Shown: in pieces, positions 49,833-58,749 of the stretch
How the letters are laid out: every line of letters starts with the position of its first letter
Position numbering within the stretch: position 1 is the first letter of the stretch
Assembly (NCBI GenBank): GCA_022843485.1
Contig: JALHNM010000001.1
Coordinates: forward strand, 186,001 to 250,000
Source: Fimbriimonadaceae bacterium
Lineage (GTDB): Bacteria; Armatimonadota; Fimbriimonadia; Fimbriimonadales; Fimbriimonadaceae
Direction: 5' to 3'
Length of the DNA: 64,000 nt
Notes under the pieces: model-generated
Database searches by the model: none
Told to the model about the DNA's origin: nothing
Seen by the model: only the letters and a program-made list of their open reading frames with translations
Position numbers and translations under genes: made by a program

Positions 49833-50765
49833 ATGAGAGCGCGCCATCTGACCCTCGCCTTCGCCGCGGCCTTCGCCGTCGGCGCTTCCGCCCAAGTCGT
49901 CTACACCCCCGTCCGCACGGCCGCCGATCAGGGCATCACCCTCCGAGGTTGGGGCAGCGGCACGATCCGTGAGACCGACGAGGCCGCCCTCGAGGGCAGT
50001 GCCTCGATCCGTGTCTCCTCCCGGAACATCTTCCAGGGCGGGATCATGGAGTTCGCCACTCCGATCGACCTCACCACCGCATTTGGCGACAAGAACAGTC
50101 TCCTCCAGTTCGCGATCCTGCTCCCCGGGGCGGCCACAGGGGCGACCTCCGGGGCAGGTGGCGGCGGACGGCCTGGGGGTGTCTCCGGCATTTCCGGGGC
50201 CAGCCCGGGCCAGGAGCAAGAGAACCGGCCCGGCCAGGGCGCGGCGACCGCGGCCGACGCCCCCGCCCTCGAGAACGTCCGCGTCGTCATCACGACCTCG
50301 GACGGCAAGAAGTCCGAGACGTTCCTGAACGTGGCCGGACGGACCTCAGAGTCCGGTTGGATTCGGGCCGCCGTGCCGCTCGCCGCTATTCGCGGGTTTG
50401 CGGCCAGCGACAAGAAGGTGAAGTCGATCGCCCTGTCCGGTGACGCCGTGGCCTCCTTCTTCATCGGCGAGGCCTCGATCGTCACCGACTCCACCCCGCT
50501 CTACGCCGAGCCGAACGTGCGAGAGCTAAACCTGGGCCTCGGTGAGGAGTACACCTTCAGCGCCTTCGGCTCCGGCGGTTCGTCCGAACTCGTCTTCAGC
50601 TGGGACTTCGACTCGGCCGACGGTGTCCAAGCCGATGCCGAGGGTGTGGCCGTCTCCCGCCGGTTCCGCAAGCCCGGCAAGTTCACGGTGACCCTCACCG
50701 TCCGCGACGCCTTCGGCCTGAAGCAGCCCTACTCGACGACCCTCGTCGTCGAAGTCAACCCGTGA
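49833..50765 (+). CDS. Secreted PKD-domain protein
   Basis: A 310-residue protein with a signal peptide (LTLAFAAAFAVGASAQ). The first part (about 25-215) is a beta-rich unit with a Gly/Pro-rich insert at about 105-145 (GAGGGGRPGGVSGISG). The C-terminal 90 residues are a PKD-like domain: LGLGEEYTFSAFGSGGSSELVFSWDFDSADG, abridged, and FRKPGKFTVTLTVRDAFG. PKD domains mediate surface protein interactions. No catalytic residue is recognised. It follows ymdB by 3 bp. Confidence 0.8.
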   Translation: MRARHLTLAFAAAFAVGASAQVVYTPVRTAADQGITLRGWGSGTIRETDEAALEGSASIRVSSRNIFQGGIMEFATPIDLTTAFGDKNSLLQFAILLPGAATGATSGAGGGGRPGGVSGISGASPGQEQENRPGQGAATAADAPALENVRVVITTSDGKKSETFLNVAGRTSESGWIRAAVPLAAIRGFAASDKKVKSIALSGDAVASFFIGEASIVTDSTPLYAEPNVRELNLGLGEEYTFSAFGSGGSSELVFSWDFDSADGVQADAEGVAVSRRFRKPGKFTVTLTVRDAFGLKQPYSTTLVVEVNP

Positions 50766-50846
50766 CGCTCGACCCAGGGGCCCGGCGGCGCGGATGGCGC
50801 GGCCGACGGGCCCCCGGGTAAGGTTCGGCCCGACGAGGAGGTCGGG

Positions 50847-51665
50847 ATGAGGAAGCGTTTGGTGACCGGGCTCGTCGCATTCGGCATCACCCTCTACGTC
50901 CTCTTCTCGACCAGCCCGATCCCGATCGGCGTACTCTGCCTCCTCATCCTCGCCGCCGGCTTTCGCGAGCTCGCCCGCATCACCTCGGTCGAGGATCGGC
51001 CGCTCCCGACCTTGGGCTGGCTCCTCCTCAGCTTTTCTGCCCCCCTCGTGCCGGTCCTTCTCGGCGCAGCAAAGCCGTGGGCCCTCGTCGCGGCCTGGGC
51101 GTTCCTGGTGGCGGGCGTCGCCGGGGTGTTCGTGGCCTTGCGCCGAGGATGGGCCTCGCCGATGTCAGCCGCCTGGTTCGGGGCGCCGTTGGGGGCGGCC
51201 CTCGCGATCCATGGCCTCACGAGCGGTAGCGGGACTCCCCTGATGACGGCACTGTTCCTCTTGCTCGCACCGGTCTGGGCCGGGGACATCGGGGCGATGG
51301 TCGTGGGGCGGGCCTTCGGGCGGCACCGGCTCGCCCCCCGGCTCTCGCCCGGCAAGACTTGGGAGGGGGCCTTTGGCGGGTTCGCGGCGGCCGTGGGCGT
51401 CGGAGTCGCGGCCGGGACGCTCCTCGGCGCGGCCCCCGTCGTCGGAGTCGGGGTCGGGGCGACCGCCGGGCTTTTCGGCCAACTCGGCGACCTGCTCGAG
51501 AGCGGCCTCAAGCGCGCCTCTGGGATCAAGGACAGCGGCTTCCTGCTCCCCGGGCATGGAGGCATCCTCGATCGCTTGGACAGCTTCCTCCTGGCCTTCA
51601 TCCCATCGGCCACCCTCCTCTGGCTCCTGGCCCCGCAGTTCTTCCATCCCCGTCCCTGGCCCTGA
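50847..51665 (+). CDS. cdsA: Phosphatidate cytidylyltransferase
   Basis: CdsA makes CDP-diacylglycerol from phosphatidate and CTP, the branch point of phospholipid synthesis. The 272-residue polytopic protein keeps the C-terminal signature: SPGKTWEGAFGGF then GDLLESGLKRASGIKDSG and LLPGHGGILDRLDS. There are about seven membrane helices. ATG 50847 follows a Shine-Dalgarno (GAGGAGG) and a TAAGGT -10-like hexamer (50819-50824). No uppS or dxr gene is adjacent, unlike the usual cluster. Confidence 0.95.
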   Translation: MRKRLVTGLVAFGITLYVLFSTSPIPIGVLCLLILAAGFRELARITSVEDRPLPTLGWLLLSFSAPLVPVLLGAAKPWALVAAWAFLVAGVAGVFVALRRGWASPMSAAWFGAPLGAALAIHGLTSGSGTPLMTALFLLLAPVWAGDIGAMVVGRAFGRHRLAPRLSPGKTWEGAFGGFAAAVGVGVAAGTLLGAAPVVGVGVGATAGLFGQLGDLLESGLKRASGIKDSGFLLPGHGGILDRLDSFLLAFIPSATLLWLLAPQFFHPRPWP

Positions 51666-51674
51666 GCGAGCCGG

Positions 51675-51680
51675 TAACCT
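51675..51680 (+). promoter_or_regulatory. -10-like hexamer TAACCT for the ABC ATPase gene
   Basis: GGTAACCT is followed by 8 nt and ATG 51689 with no Shine-Dalgarno, giving leaderless geometry. Confidence 0.45.
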
Positions 51681-51688
51681 GGCCCCAT

Positions 51689-52663
51689 ATGGCGGCGATC
51701 GAGGTGCGCGACCTGCGCAAGGTCTATACGAGCGTCAAGAAGCAGCCGGGGGTCGTCGGCGCCCTGAAGGGGCTCTTCAGCCGGGAGGTGACCGAGGTCG
51801 AGGCCGTGAAGGGGATTAGCTTCGAAGTCGCCGAGGGCGAGGTCGTAGGCTTCCTCGGCCCAAACGGCGCCGGGAAGACGACCACCCTCAAGATGCTCAC
51901 CGGCATCATGGTGCCGACCTCGGGGGTGGCGAAGGTGCTCGGCTACACCCCCTTCGACCGGCGCAGCGAGATGCTCCGGCAGATCGCCCTCGTCATGGGG
52001 AACCGCCAGCAACTTTGGTGGGACCTGCCAGCCTGGGACAGCTTCGTCGTCCTCCGTGAGCTCTACGACGTCCCCAAGGCCGACTTTGACCGCCGGGTCG
52101 AGTTCCTGCTCGAATCGCTCCAACTCAAGGACAAAGTCCACACGCAGGTCCGCAAGCTCAGCCTCGGGGAGCGGATGAAGTGCGAGATGGTCGCCGCCCT
52201 GCTCCACGGCCCGCGGGTGCTCTTCCTCGACGAACCGACGATCGGCCTCGACGTCGTGAGCCAGAAGCGCATCCGCGACTTCCTGAAGGAGGTCAACCTG
52301 AAGGAGCGCTGCACCATCGTCCTGACGAGCCACTACATGCAGGACGTCCAGGAACTCTGCGAACGGGTCGTCGTGATCGACCACGGCGCCCTCGTCTTCG
52401 AGGGCTCGCTCGGGGCGCTTACCGAAGGGTACTCGGAGACGAGGCGGCTCCGGCTCACGTTCGAGGAGAGCTCGGCCGTCCCCGACCTCACGGCCTACGG
52501 TGAGGTCGCCGAGACCGGTGAGAACACCGTCGTGCTCGCCGTGCCCCGGCGAGACATCGCCCGAGCGACGGGCGAGATCCTCCAGGCTCACCGAGTGGTG
52601 GACGTCTCGGTCGAGGACGTCTCCGTCGAAGAGGTCGTGCGAGACCTCTTCTCGCGGCCCTGA
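51689..52663 (+). CDS. ABC transporter ATP-binding protein (ABC-2 export type)
   Basis: A 324-residue ATPase from ATG 51689. Walker A GPNGAGKTTT (about 56-65), Q-loop VMGNRQQLWWDLPAWDS, signature LSLGERMK and Walker B VLFLDEPTIGLD are intact, followed by a C-terminal accessory domain of about 90 residues typical of ABC-2 export ATPases (DUF4162-like). No membrane partner gene is next to it; the neighbours are cdsA and a LAGLIDADG-like small gene. It may pair with permeases encoded elsewhere. Substrate unknown. Confidence 0.92.
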   Translation: MAAIEVRDLRKVYTSVKKQPGVVGALKGLFSREVTEVEAVKGISFEVAEGEVVGFLGPNGAGKTTTLKMLTGIMVPTSGVAKVLGYTPFDRRSEMLRQIALVMGNRQQLWWDLPAWDSFVVLRELYDVPKADFDRRVEFLLESLQLKDKVHTQVRKLSLGERMKCEMVAALLHGPRVLFLDEPTIGLDVVSQKRIRDFLKEVNLKERCTIVLTSHYMQDVQELCERVVVIDHGALVFEGSLGALTEGYSETRRLRLTFEESSAVPDLTAYGEVAETGENTVVLAVPRRDIARATGEILQAHRVVDVSVEDVSVEEVVRDLFSRP

Positions 52664-52681
52664 CCACCCCGGCGTTCCACG

Positions 52682-52701
52682 TGTTACACTACGGTGTAAC
52701 A
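52682..52701. promoter_or_regulatory. Operator-like palindrome TGTTACAC-tacg-GTGTAACA over a -10 hexamer
   Basis: Perfect 8-base arms with a 4-base spacer. The left arm contains the -10-like TACACT (52685-52690), 14 nt before ATG 52705. A dimeric repressor binding here would block the promoter, so the site fits autoregulation of the small gene. Confidence 0.6.
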
Positions 52702-52704
52702 ACG

Positions 52705-53025
52705 ATGGGCGACTTCGACGAAGGGTTCTTGGTCGGGATCCTGGTAGGCGAGGGGAGCTTCGGCGGTGACGGTCGGCAACCCCAGGTGACGCTCCGCATG
52801 CACACCGACCACGAGGCGCTGTTCCACTGGCTCGTGGAGCGGTTCCCTAAGAGCCGGCTCTACGGCCCCTACGATCAGAGTGGCCGCCGGTTCTATCAGT
52901 GGATGTGCCGCGGCGAGTCCCTCCGGGAGGAGCTGCTCCCGATCCTCGAGCGCCGCATGTCCCCCGCCCTCAGTGCCCGGGCGTGGGATCGGTACCAGGC
53001 CATGCGCCGGACCTACCGCCTCTGA
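52705..53025 (+). CDS. Small LAGLIDADG-like protein
   Basis: A 106-residue protein from ATG 52705 (GTG 52681 would add eight residues through the palindrome). The opening FLVGILVGEGSFGGDG matches the LAGLIDADG helix-plus-strand motif (L-x-G-[IL]-[LIV]-x-G-[ED]-G-[SC]-[FI]). The rest (VTLRMHTDHEALFHWLVERFP, LYGPYDQSGRRFYQWMCRG) fits a one-motif homing-endonuclease-like fold. At this size it would work as a homodimer. No intron or intein surrounds it, so it may be a domesticated DNA-binding protein rather than an active homing endonuclease. Confidence 0.7.
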   Translation: MGDFDEGFLVGILVGEGSFGGDGRQPQVTLRMHTDHEALFHWLVERFPKSRLYGPYDQSGRRFYQWMCRGESLREELLPILERRMSPALSARAWDRYQAMRRTYRL

Positions 53026-53034
53026 CCCGCTCGG

Positions 53035-53040
53035 TAGACT
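53035..53040 (+). promoter_or_regulatory. -10-like hexamer TAGACT for valS
   Basis: GGTAGACT precedes ATG 53070 by 29 nt, with an AGGAAAAG ribosome-binding sequence between, so valS has a leader. Confidence 0.45.
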
Positions 53041-53069
53041 CGGCCTCGCCTTTCGAGACAGGAAAAGCG

Positions 53070-55688
53070 ATGAGTCTAGAGACCCCGAACCCGGAAATCC
53101 CCACGAAGTACGACGCCACCGTCGTCGAGTCCGCGTGGTACCTGCGATGGGAGCAAGCCGGCCTCTTTCAGCCCTCCGGCGACCCGGCCAAGCCCGTCTA
53201 CTCAGTCACGATCCCGCCCCCGAACGTGACCGGTTCCCTCCACATGGGCCACGCCCTCTGCTACCCGCTCCAAGACCTCCTCGGCCGGTACAAGCGGATG
53301 CAGGGCTACGACGTCCTCGTCCTCCCCGGCACCGACCACGCCGGGATCGCCACCCAAGGCGTCGTCACCAAGCTCCTTAAGAAGGAAGGCAGCTCCCCTT
53401 CCCATCTCGGGCGGGAGGCCTTCGTCGAACGGGTCAAGGAGTGGAAGGAGGAGAGCGGCGGCACCATCCTGCGCCAGTTCCGGGCCCTTGGCTGCGCCTT
53501 CGATTGGAGCAGGGAGCGCTACACCCTCGACGACCACTACCACGACGCCGTGCTCAAAGTCTTTGTGGAGTGGTTCGAACGCGGTGTGATCTACCGGGGC
53601 CTCCGGGTGGTGAACTGGGATCCGGTCCTCAAGACCACCGTCAGCGACATCGAGACCGAGCGAAGGGTGACCAAGGGCAAGCTCTACCACGTCCGATACC
53701 CGTTCACTGACGGCACCGGCGAGGTCGTGGTCGCCACGACCCGGCCCGAGACCATGCTCGCCGACGTCGCCGTGGCCGTCCACCCCTCGGACGACCGCTA
53801 CAAGGGCCTCGTGGGCAAGACCCTGACCCTCCCCCTCGTCGGCCGCGAGATCCCGCTCCTCGCCGACACCTATCCCGACCCCGAGTTCGGGACCGGGGCG
53901 GTCAAGATCACGCCCGGCCACGACCCCAACGACTTCGAAGTGGGACAGCGTCACGGTCTCGAGGTACTGATCGTCATGGACGACTCGGCCCGGATCAACG
54001 ACCTCGGCGGCCCCTACGCCGGCCTCGACCGCTACGAGGCTCGCAAGCGGGTCGTGGCGGACCTTGAAGAGCAAGGCTTCCTGGTGAAGGTCGAGGACCA
54101 CGAGATCGCCCTGATTGTGAGCGAGCGGAGCGGTGAGGTCATCGAGCCCGTCGCCAGCGAACAGTGGTTCGCCAAGATGGCCCCCCTCGCCGGCCCCGTG
54201 ATCGAGGCGGTCGAGTCTGGCCGGGTCAAGTTCTTCCCCGAGCGCTACACCGAGATCTTCCTCGAATGGATGCGCAACGTCCGCGACTGGAACGTGAGCC
54301 GCCAGCTCTGGTGGGGCCACCGCGTCCCGGTGTACTACGACGAGCAGGATCGCCCGTACGCCGCCATGAGCTGGGACGAGGCACAGCAGAAGGCAGGGAC
54401 GGCCAAGATCGTCCGCCAAGACCCCGACGTCCTCGACACCTGGTTCAGCAGCGGGATGTGGCCGTTCGTCACCCTCGGCTGGCCCGATTCGACCCCCGAC
54501 CTGGATCGCTACTACCCAACGAGCGTGCTCGTCACCAGTCGCGAGATCATCTACCTCTGGGTCGCCCGGATGATGATGATGGGGCTCGACTTCAAGGGCG
54601 ACATCCCCTTCCACGAGGTGTACATCTACGCCACCGTGCTCACCGAGGACGGGAAGCGCATGAGCAAGAGCCTCGGAACCGGCGTGGACCCCCTCGACAT
54701 CATCGAGACCAAGGGGGCGGACGCCCTTCGCTTCACGCTTTTCAGCCAGACTGGACTCAACCAGGACATCCGCTACAGCGAGCGGCGCACGACCGACGCC
54801 CGCAACTTCTGCAACAAGATCTGGAACGCCTCCCGGTTCGTCATGCTCAACCTCGAGGGCTACCGGCCCGAGCGCCCCGAGGGCCTCGAAGCGGTCGACC
54901 GATGGCTCCTCAGCCGGCTCGCCGCCACCGAAGTCGCCGTCCGAGAAGGCTACGAGGGCTACGACGTCCAAGCCTCTGTACAGGCTCTGTACAAGTTCTT
55001 CTGGTCTGAGCTGTGTGATTGGTACATCGAGATCGCCAAGTCCCGGCTCACCGACCCCGCCCGACGGGCCGCGCCGCAATGGCTCCTCGTCGAGTGCCTC
55101 TCCGCGTTCTTGCGCATGCTGCACCCAGTGATGCCCCACATCACCGAGGAGGTCTACACCCATCTCCCGATCCAGGACAAGGCCCCGTTCGTCATGGCCT
55201 CGAGCTGGCCTGAAATCGGGGGTGATTGGCGCGACCTCGCCGTCGAGGGCCAGGTCGATGGGTGGCTCGAGGCGACCCGGGCCGTGCGAGCCCTCCGAGC
55301 GGAGCTCGGCCTCGATCCGGGCCGTGCGATCGCCGAGGCCTTCTACGAGGGCGACCTCCATGGCGGGGACGACGTCGTCCGCGGTCAAGCCTGGCTCGAG
55401 CGACTCACCCCCGGGCGACCGGATGGAAAGGCCATCTCGCAAAGCGTAGGAAGTGTGACCGTCTACCTCCCCACCCAGGGCCTCGTCGACGAAGCCGAGT
55501 ACCGGGCCAAGCTGGACAAGGACATTGCCGCGCGCCAGGCCGAGCTCAGCAAGCTCCAGAGTCGGCTGGACGACCCGGTCTTCGTCGAACGGGCCAAGCC
55601 CGAGATCGTAGCCGAACTCCGGGAACAAGTCGCGGAAAAGACCCTCGCCCTCTCCCGGCAAGAAGACGTGCGAAGCATGTTCGCCTGA
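53070..55688 (+). CDS. valS: Valyl-tRNA synthetase
   Basis: ValRS charges tRNA-Val and edits threonine. The 872-residue class I synthetase starts at ATG 53070; an extension to 52899 overlaps the previous gene. HIGH motif is HMGH (PPPNVTGSLHMGHA), KMSKS is KRMSKSLGTGVDPLD, the CP1 editing domain lies between, and a C-terminal coiled coil (about 810-872) ends in EDVRSMFA. It is full length. Its stop lies 3 bp from that of the convergent comEC. Confidence 0.98.
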   Translation: MSLETPNPEIPTKYDATVVESAWYLRWEQAGLFQPSGDPAKPVYSVTIPPPNVTGSLHMGHALCYPLQDLLGRYKRMQGYDVLVLPGTDHAGIATQGVVTKLLKKEGSSPSHLGREAFVERVKEWKEESGGTILRQFRALGCAFDWSRERYTLDDHYHDAVLKVFVEWFERGVIYRGLRVVNWDPVLKTTVSDIETERRVTKGKLYHVRYPFTDGTGEVVVATTRPETMLADVAVAVHPSDDRYKGLVGKTLTLPLVGREIPLLADTYPDPEFGTGAVKITPGHDPNDFEVGQRHGLEVLIVMDDSARINDLGGPYAGLDRYEARKRVVADLEEQGFLVKVEDHEIALIVSERSGEVIEPVASEQWFAKMAPLAGPVIEAVESGRVKFFPERYTEIFLEWMRNVRDWNVSRQLWWGHRVPVYYDEQDRPYAAMSWDEAQQKAGTAKIVRQDPDVLDTWFSSGMWPFVTLGWPDSTPDLDRYYPTSVLVTSREIIYLWVARMMMMGLDFKGDIPFHEVYIYATVLTEDGKRMSKSLGTGVDPLDIIETKGADALRFTLFSQTGLNQDIRYSERRTTDARNFCNKIWNASRFVMLNLEGYRPERPEGLEAVDRWLLSRLAATEVAVREGYEGYDVQASVQALYKFFWSELCDWYIEIAKSRLTDPARRAAPQWLLVECLSAFLRMLHPVMPHITEEVYTHLPIQDKAPFVMASSWPEIGGDWRDLAVEGQVDGWLEATRAVRALRAELGLDPGRAIAEAFYEGDLHGGDDVVRGQAWLERLTPGRPDGKAISQSVGSVTVYLPTQGLVDEAEYRAKLDKDIAARQAELSKLQSRLDDPVFVERAKPEIVAELREQVAEKTLALSRQEDVRSMFA

Positions 55689-55691
55689 GCC

Positions 55692-57161
55692 TCACCAATC
55701 GGTCAGGGGCCTGCGTTCATGCGGGCCCCTGACCCGGTGTTGCCACAAAAGGATCGCGGATCCGTAGAACAGGATCAACCAGAAGGTCGAAGGCGCCGGC
55801 GTCGCAACGGTCGCGAACGGGAGCCGACCCGTGAACTCGACCGCCGCGAGAATCCAACCTGCAAGCGGTTCCACCAGCACCTTGTAGAGCCCTACGGCTA
55901 ACGGGAGCGAGACTCCGGCCAACCCCCAAGCCACAAGTGACCCGACGACGACAGGCAACAAGACTGGGATCACCAGAAGGTTAGCGAGCGGCGACACGAC
56001 CGAAACCTCGCCGAAGTAGAGCGCGACCAGGGGTGAAGCCGCCACGCTGGCGATCAAGCTCGTCAGGATCAAGGTCTTCCCTGCCCCGACGACCCTCGCC
56101 CCCAGCGATGCCCCCGCCTCTGTCCGCTCGACGGGTCCGAACAACATCAAGCCCCCCACCGTGACGAAGGAGAGCTGCAGCCCTGGGTCGACCACCGCCT
56201 CGGGGCTCCACAGCAGCGTCGCCAGAGCCGCCACTCCGAGCGCGGACAGCCCGTCCTTCTCCCGCTGGAACAGGTACGCGGACAGCGCGACCATAACCAT
56301 CACGACCGAACGCACGATCGGCGGCCGGAACCCCGCCGCTCCCGCATAGACGACCAAGAGCGCACCTAAGAGCAGGAGCTGGGCCCATCGAGGCACCGGC
56401 AGTACCGCGAGAAGGACCGCCGTCCACACCGCGATGATGACGACGTGTAACCCCGACGCCGACACGATGTGCACCGTCCCACTCCGGCGCAGGTCTGTCC
56501 AGAGCTGATCACCGACCTCCGCCGTGGCGTTGAAGCAGAGGGCCTGGACCACCCCGACCACCACCGGATCGCCGTGGCGCTCTATGAAGCCTGTGAACGA
56601 CCGCCGAGCCGTCGTCCCCCACGCCCAGTGCGGCGAAGCCCTCGACAGCACCTCGATCCGCCCGACTGGCCGCAGCATCGCACGCTCGGGACGCCCGAAA
56701 GGAGACCCCGGACGGGCCGGAACGATCTCGGCCCGCAGGTTGAGCACGTCCCCCGGCCCGGCCACGAACCCCGGGGGCAGTAGCGCCCGGTACCGTCCGT
56801 CCCGACCCCGCACCGTCGCCGTCGTCCCCGACCGCGTGTCGGTGACCGCCGACGTGACTTCGACAAGGCCCTGGTACACCCCACCCCTGACGACCACCGG
56901 CGTCGGCAGCTCAGGCGCGAGCAGGACCCCGACGATGAGCGCCACGATCGCGAAGAACGCCGAACGGTGCCGACCGCACAAGCCAGCGACGACGAGCCCA
57001 AAGCACGCGTTCCAAGGCGAGAGGCACACGGACAAGCCCGCAAAAAGGCCCGCGGCGCAGACCACCGCCGGCCGAGTCCGGAGCTCCGTCTGCAGCGAGC
57101 TAAAGGAGGCTTGAACGGCGCGGAGGCCGCTGACTGACCTTGAGGTCGATGAAGAGCCCAC
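55692..57161 (-). CDS. comEC: ComEC/Rec2-type DNA-uptake channel without C-terminal nuclease domain
   Basis: A 489-residue polytopic protein. The N-terminal OB-like region (about 65-185: GLVEVTSAVTDTRSGTTATVRGRDG) is followed by the ComEC competence domain with GTVHIVSASGLHVVIIAVW, AGFRPPIVRSVVMV and QLSFVTVGGLMLFGP. The C-terminal metallo-beta-lactamase domain found in many ComEC proteins is missing. It moves single-stranded DNA across the inner membrane in transformation. The GTG start 57161 overlaps dciA by 62 bp. Confidence 0.9.
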   Translation of the reverse strand: MGSSSTSRSVSGLRAVQASFSSLQTELRTRPAVVCAAGLFAGLSVCLSPWNACFGLVVAGLCGRHRSAFFAIVALIVGVLLAPELPTPVVVRGGVYQGLVEVTSAVTDTRSGTTATVRGRDGRYRALLPPGFVAGPGDVLNLRAEIVPARPGSPFGRPERAMLRPVGRIEVLSRASPHWAWGTTARRSFTGFIERHGDPVVVGVVQALCFNATAEVGDQLWTDLRRSGTVHIVSASGLHVVIIAVWTAVLLAVLPVPRWAQLLLLGALLVVYAGAAGFRPPIVRSVVMVMVALSAYLFQREKDGLSALGVAALATLLWSPEAVVDPGLQLSFVTVGGLMLFGPVERTEAGASLGARVVGAGKTLILTSLIASVAASPLVALYFGEVSVVSPLANLLVIPVLLPVVVGSLVAWGLAGVSLPLAVGLYKVLVEPLAGWILAAVEFTGRLPFATVATPAPSTFWLILFYGSAILLWQHRVRGPHERRPLTDW

Positions 57162-57408
57162 GTTCCCCCGCGATGGCGTTCAGCCGCTCGACGATCTGCT
57201 CAGCCCGAAGCGCGGTCTCGACGGCCCATGCCGAACCCGACGCACTGACCCAGAGCGTCCCCCGTTCATATCGGTCGGGCAACGTCTTGTCGGCAAGGAT
57301 CGGCCCGACCGCTCCGGCCCATGCCCGCAAAGCTACTTGGGCCCGTGCGGCCCGCAAGACCTCGCTCTGGTCCAACGCCCCCGGCAAAAGCTCCGAAAGC
57401 CGTTTCAC
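57100..57408 (-). CDS. dciA: DciA-like helicase operator (DUF721)
   Basis: A 102-residue protein of the DciA/DUF721 family, the ancestral factor that loads or activates the replicative helicase DnaB. The KH-like core is VALRAWAGAVGPILADKTLPDRYERGTLWVSASGSAWAVE, abridged here, followed by EQIVERLNAI. A basic C-terminal tail (SQRPPRRSSLL) is present. It overlaps recF as ATGA and comEC by 62 bp, so the three genes are one operon. Confidence 0.85.
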   Translation of the reverse strand: MKRLSELLPGALDQSEVLRAARAQVALRAWAGAVGPILADKTLPDRYERGTLWVSASGSAWAVETALRAEQIVERLNAIAGERGLFIDLKVSQRPPRRSSLL

Positions 57409-58496
57409 TCCGCCCTCACCGTTCCCGACTGTACCCGGAACACAGCCGCGCGACTCAACACGCTCGGTCCGGCGAGCGAGGACTCGGTCGCCGTCAAGAA
57501 GACCTGCCCTTCCGCCGCGAGGGCCAGCTCGGTGAGTCGCGACCGCCGTTCGCCGTCAAGGTCGGAGAACACATCGTCCAGCAACAGGACGGGCGGCTGG
57601 CCTAACGTCTCACGCACCGAGGCCATCGTCGCCGCCATCAGCGCGAGCACCGCCGTCCGCTGTTGCCCCTGGGAACCGTAGGCCCGCGCGTCCCTGCCGT
57701 CCACGGTCACCGCCAAGTCGTCACGGTGCGGACCCACCGATGTCGCCCCGCGCCGGACGTCGACACTGCGGGCGTCCCGGAGCCCTTGTGCCAGCCGCTC
57801 TGGCTCCACGCCGTCGTCCGCCAGCACGTAGTCCAACCCCATCGTCTCCCCTCCCCCCAAAAACTGGTACGCCTCCTGCGCCGGCCCCGCCGCGGCCGCC
57901 ACCCACTCGCGCCTGGAGAGCCGCATACCGGCCCCGTGCTGCCCCAATGCCTCCTCCCAAGCCTCGAACGCCTCGTCCGGCACGTAGCCGATCTGGGCGG
58001 CCTTCAGGAGGGCGTTACGCTGCTCCAGCGCCCGTTTGTAGACGCTGAGGTGGCGCAGGTAAGCGGGCCAGAGCTGGGCGAGCTCGGCGTCCAAGAACGC
58101 CCGTCGGTCAGACGGGTCACCGGTGACGACCCGCAAGTCGACCGTCGAGAACGACACCGACGGCAACCGACCAAGGATGTCGGACGCACGCGCTAACGCG
58201 AGCCCGTTGAGCAAGACCCGCTTCCGCTGCCCGTGCGCGATCAAGACCGCGACCTCCGTCCCTTGGTCGCCGAGCTCCGCCTTGACCTCCCCCGAAGGCT
58301 GACCAAGCCGGATCGCCTGGGTGTCCCTCGACCCGCGGAGCAGTCGCCCCGTCGAGACAAGGGCCACTGCCTCGAGAAGGCTCGTCTTGCCCTGTCCGTT
58401 CCGGCCGACGACCAGGTTCAGCCCCGAAGAAGGGGTCACCTCCCCGCACTCGTAGTTCCGAAAGTCGCGGACGGCCAGACGGGCGACGAACCCCAT
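57405..58496 (-). CDS. recF: DNA recombination and replication protein RecF
   Basis: RecF helps load RecA at single-strand gaps. The 363-residue protein has Walker A GRNGQGKTS (31-39), the ABC-like signature GSQGQQRTAVLAL and Walker B VLLLDDVFSDLD, with RecF-type N-terminal phrase LAVRDFRNYE. It is the first gene of recF-dciA-comEC. It is not linked to dnaA or dnaN here, unlike many bacteria. Confidence 0.96.
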   Translation of the reverse strand: MGFVARLAVRDFRNYECGEVTPSSGLNLVVGRNGQGKTSLLEAVALVSTGRLLRGSRDTQAIRLGQPSGEVKAELGDQGTEVAVLIAHGQRKRVLLNGLALARASDILGRLPSVSFSTVDLRVVTGDPSDRRAFLDAELAQLWPAYLRHLSVYKRALEQRNALLKAAQIGYVPDEAFEAWEEALGQHGAGMRLSRREWVAAAAGPAQEAYQFLGGGETMGLDYVLADDGVEPERLAQGLRDARSVDVRRGATSVGPHRDDLAVTVDGRDARAYGSQGQQRTAVLALMAATMASVRETLGQPPVLLLDDVFSDLDGERRSRLTELALAAEGQVFLTATESSLAGPSVLSRAAVFRVQSGTVRAE

Positions 58497-58749
58497 CTAT
58501 CCACCGACCCCTCTCATCAGGGAGGAGTGTCTATGAATAGAGACTGATGATGATGAGCGATGGTGACGTGGGGAAAACCATCGAGCGAGACCGCGAACCT
58601 TGTTAACGGCGAACCTTCTAGACCCCCCGAACCGCGTTAACATGACCGGTTCCTGGCCGGGGAAAACCCAGTGGGAAACCACCCACGTTCTCCCCCGTGA
58701 CCACCCCTTCGAGTTGCCCCCACGGGACCCCCCTCGTTTCCCCCTTGGT
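58497..58749. other. 253-bp spacer upstream of recF
   Basis: No gene is supported. It is locally more AT-rich than its surroundings, with GTTAAC at two places (58610 and 58635 regions), two GGGGAAAAC strings (58569 and 58680 regions) and a short CTAT-ga-ATAG inverted repeat near 58531. It probably holds the recF promoter. DnaA-box-like strings are only 7/9 matches and do not cluster. Confidence 0.5.

Noticed and set aside
52705-53025. Intron- or intein-borne homing endonuclease
   Set aside because: The gene stands alone between complete genes, with no split coding sequence or intron structure around it.
53202-55661. Minus-strand open frame of 819 codons opposite valS
   Set aside because: It lacks any motif and lies wholly within a complete valyl-tRNA synthetase gene.
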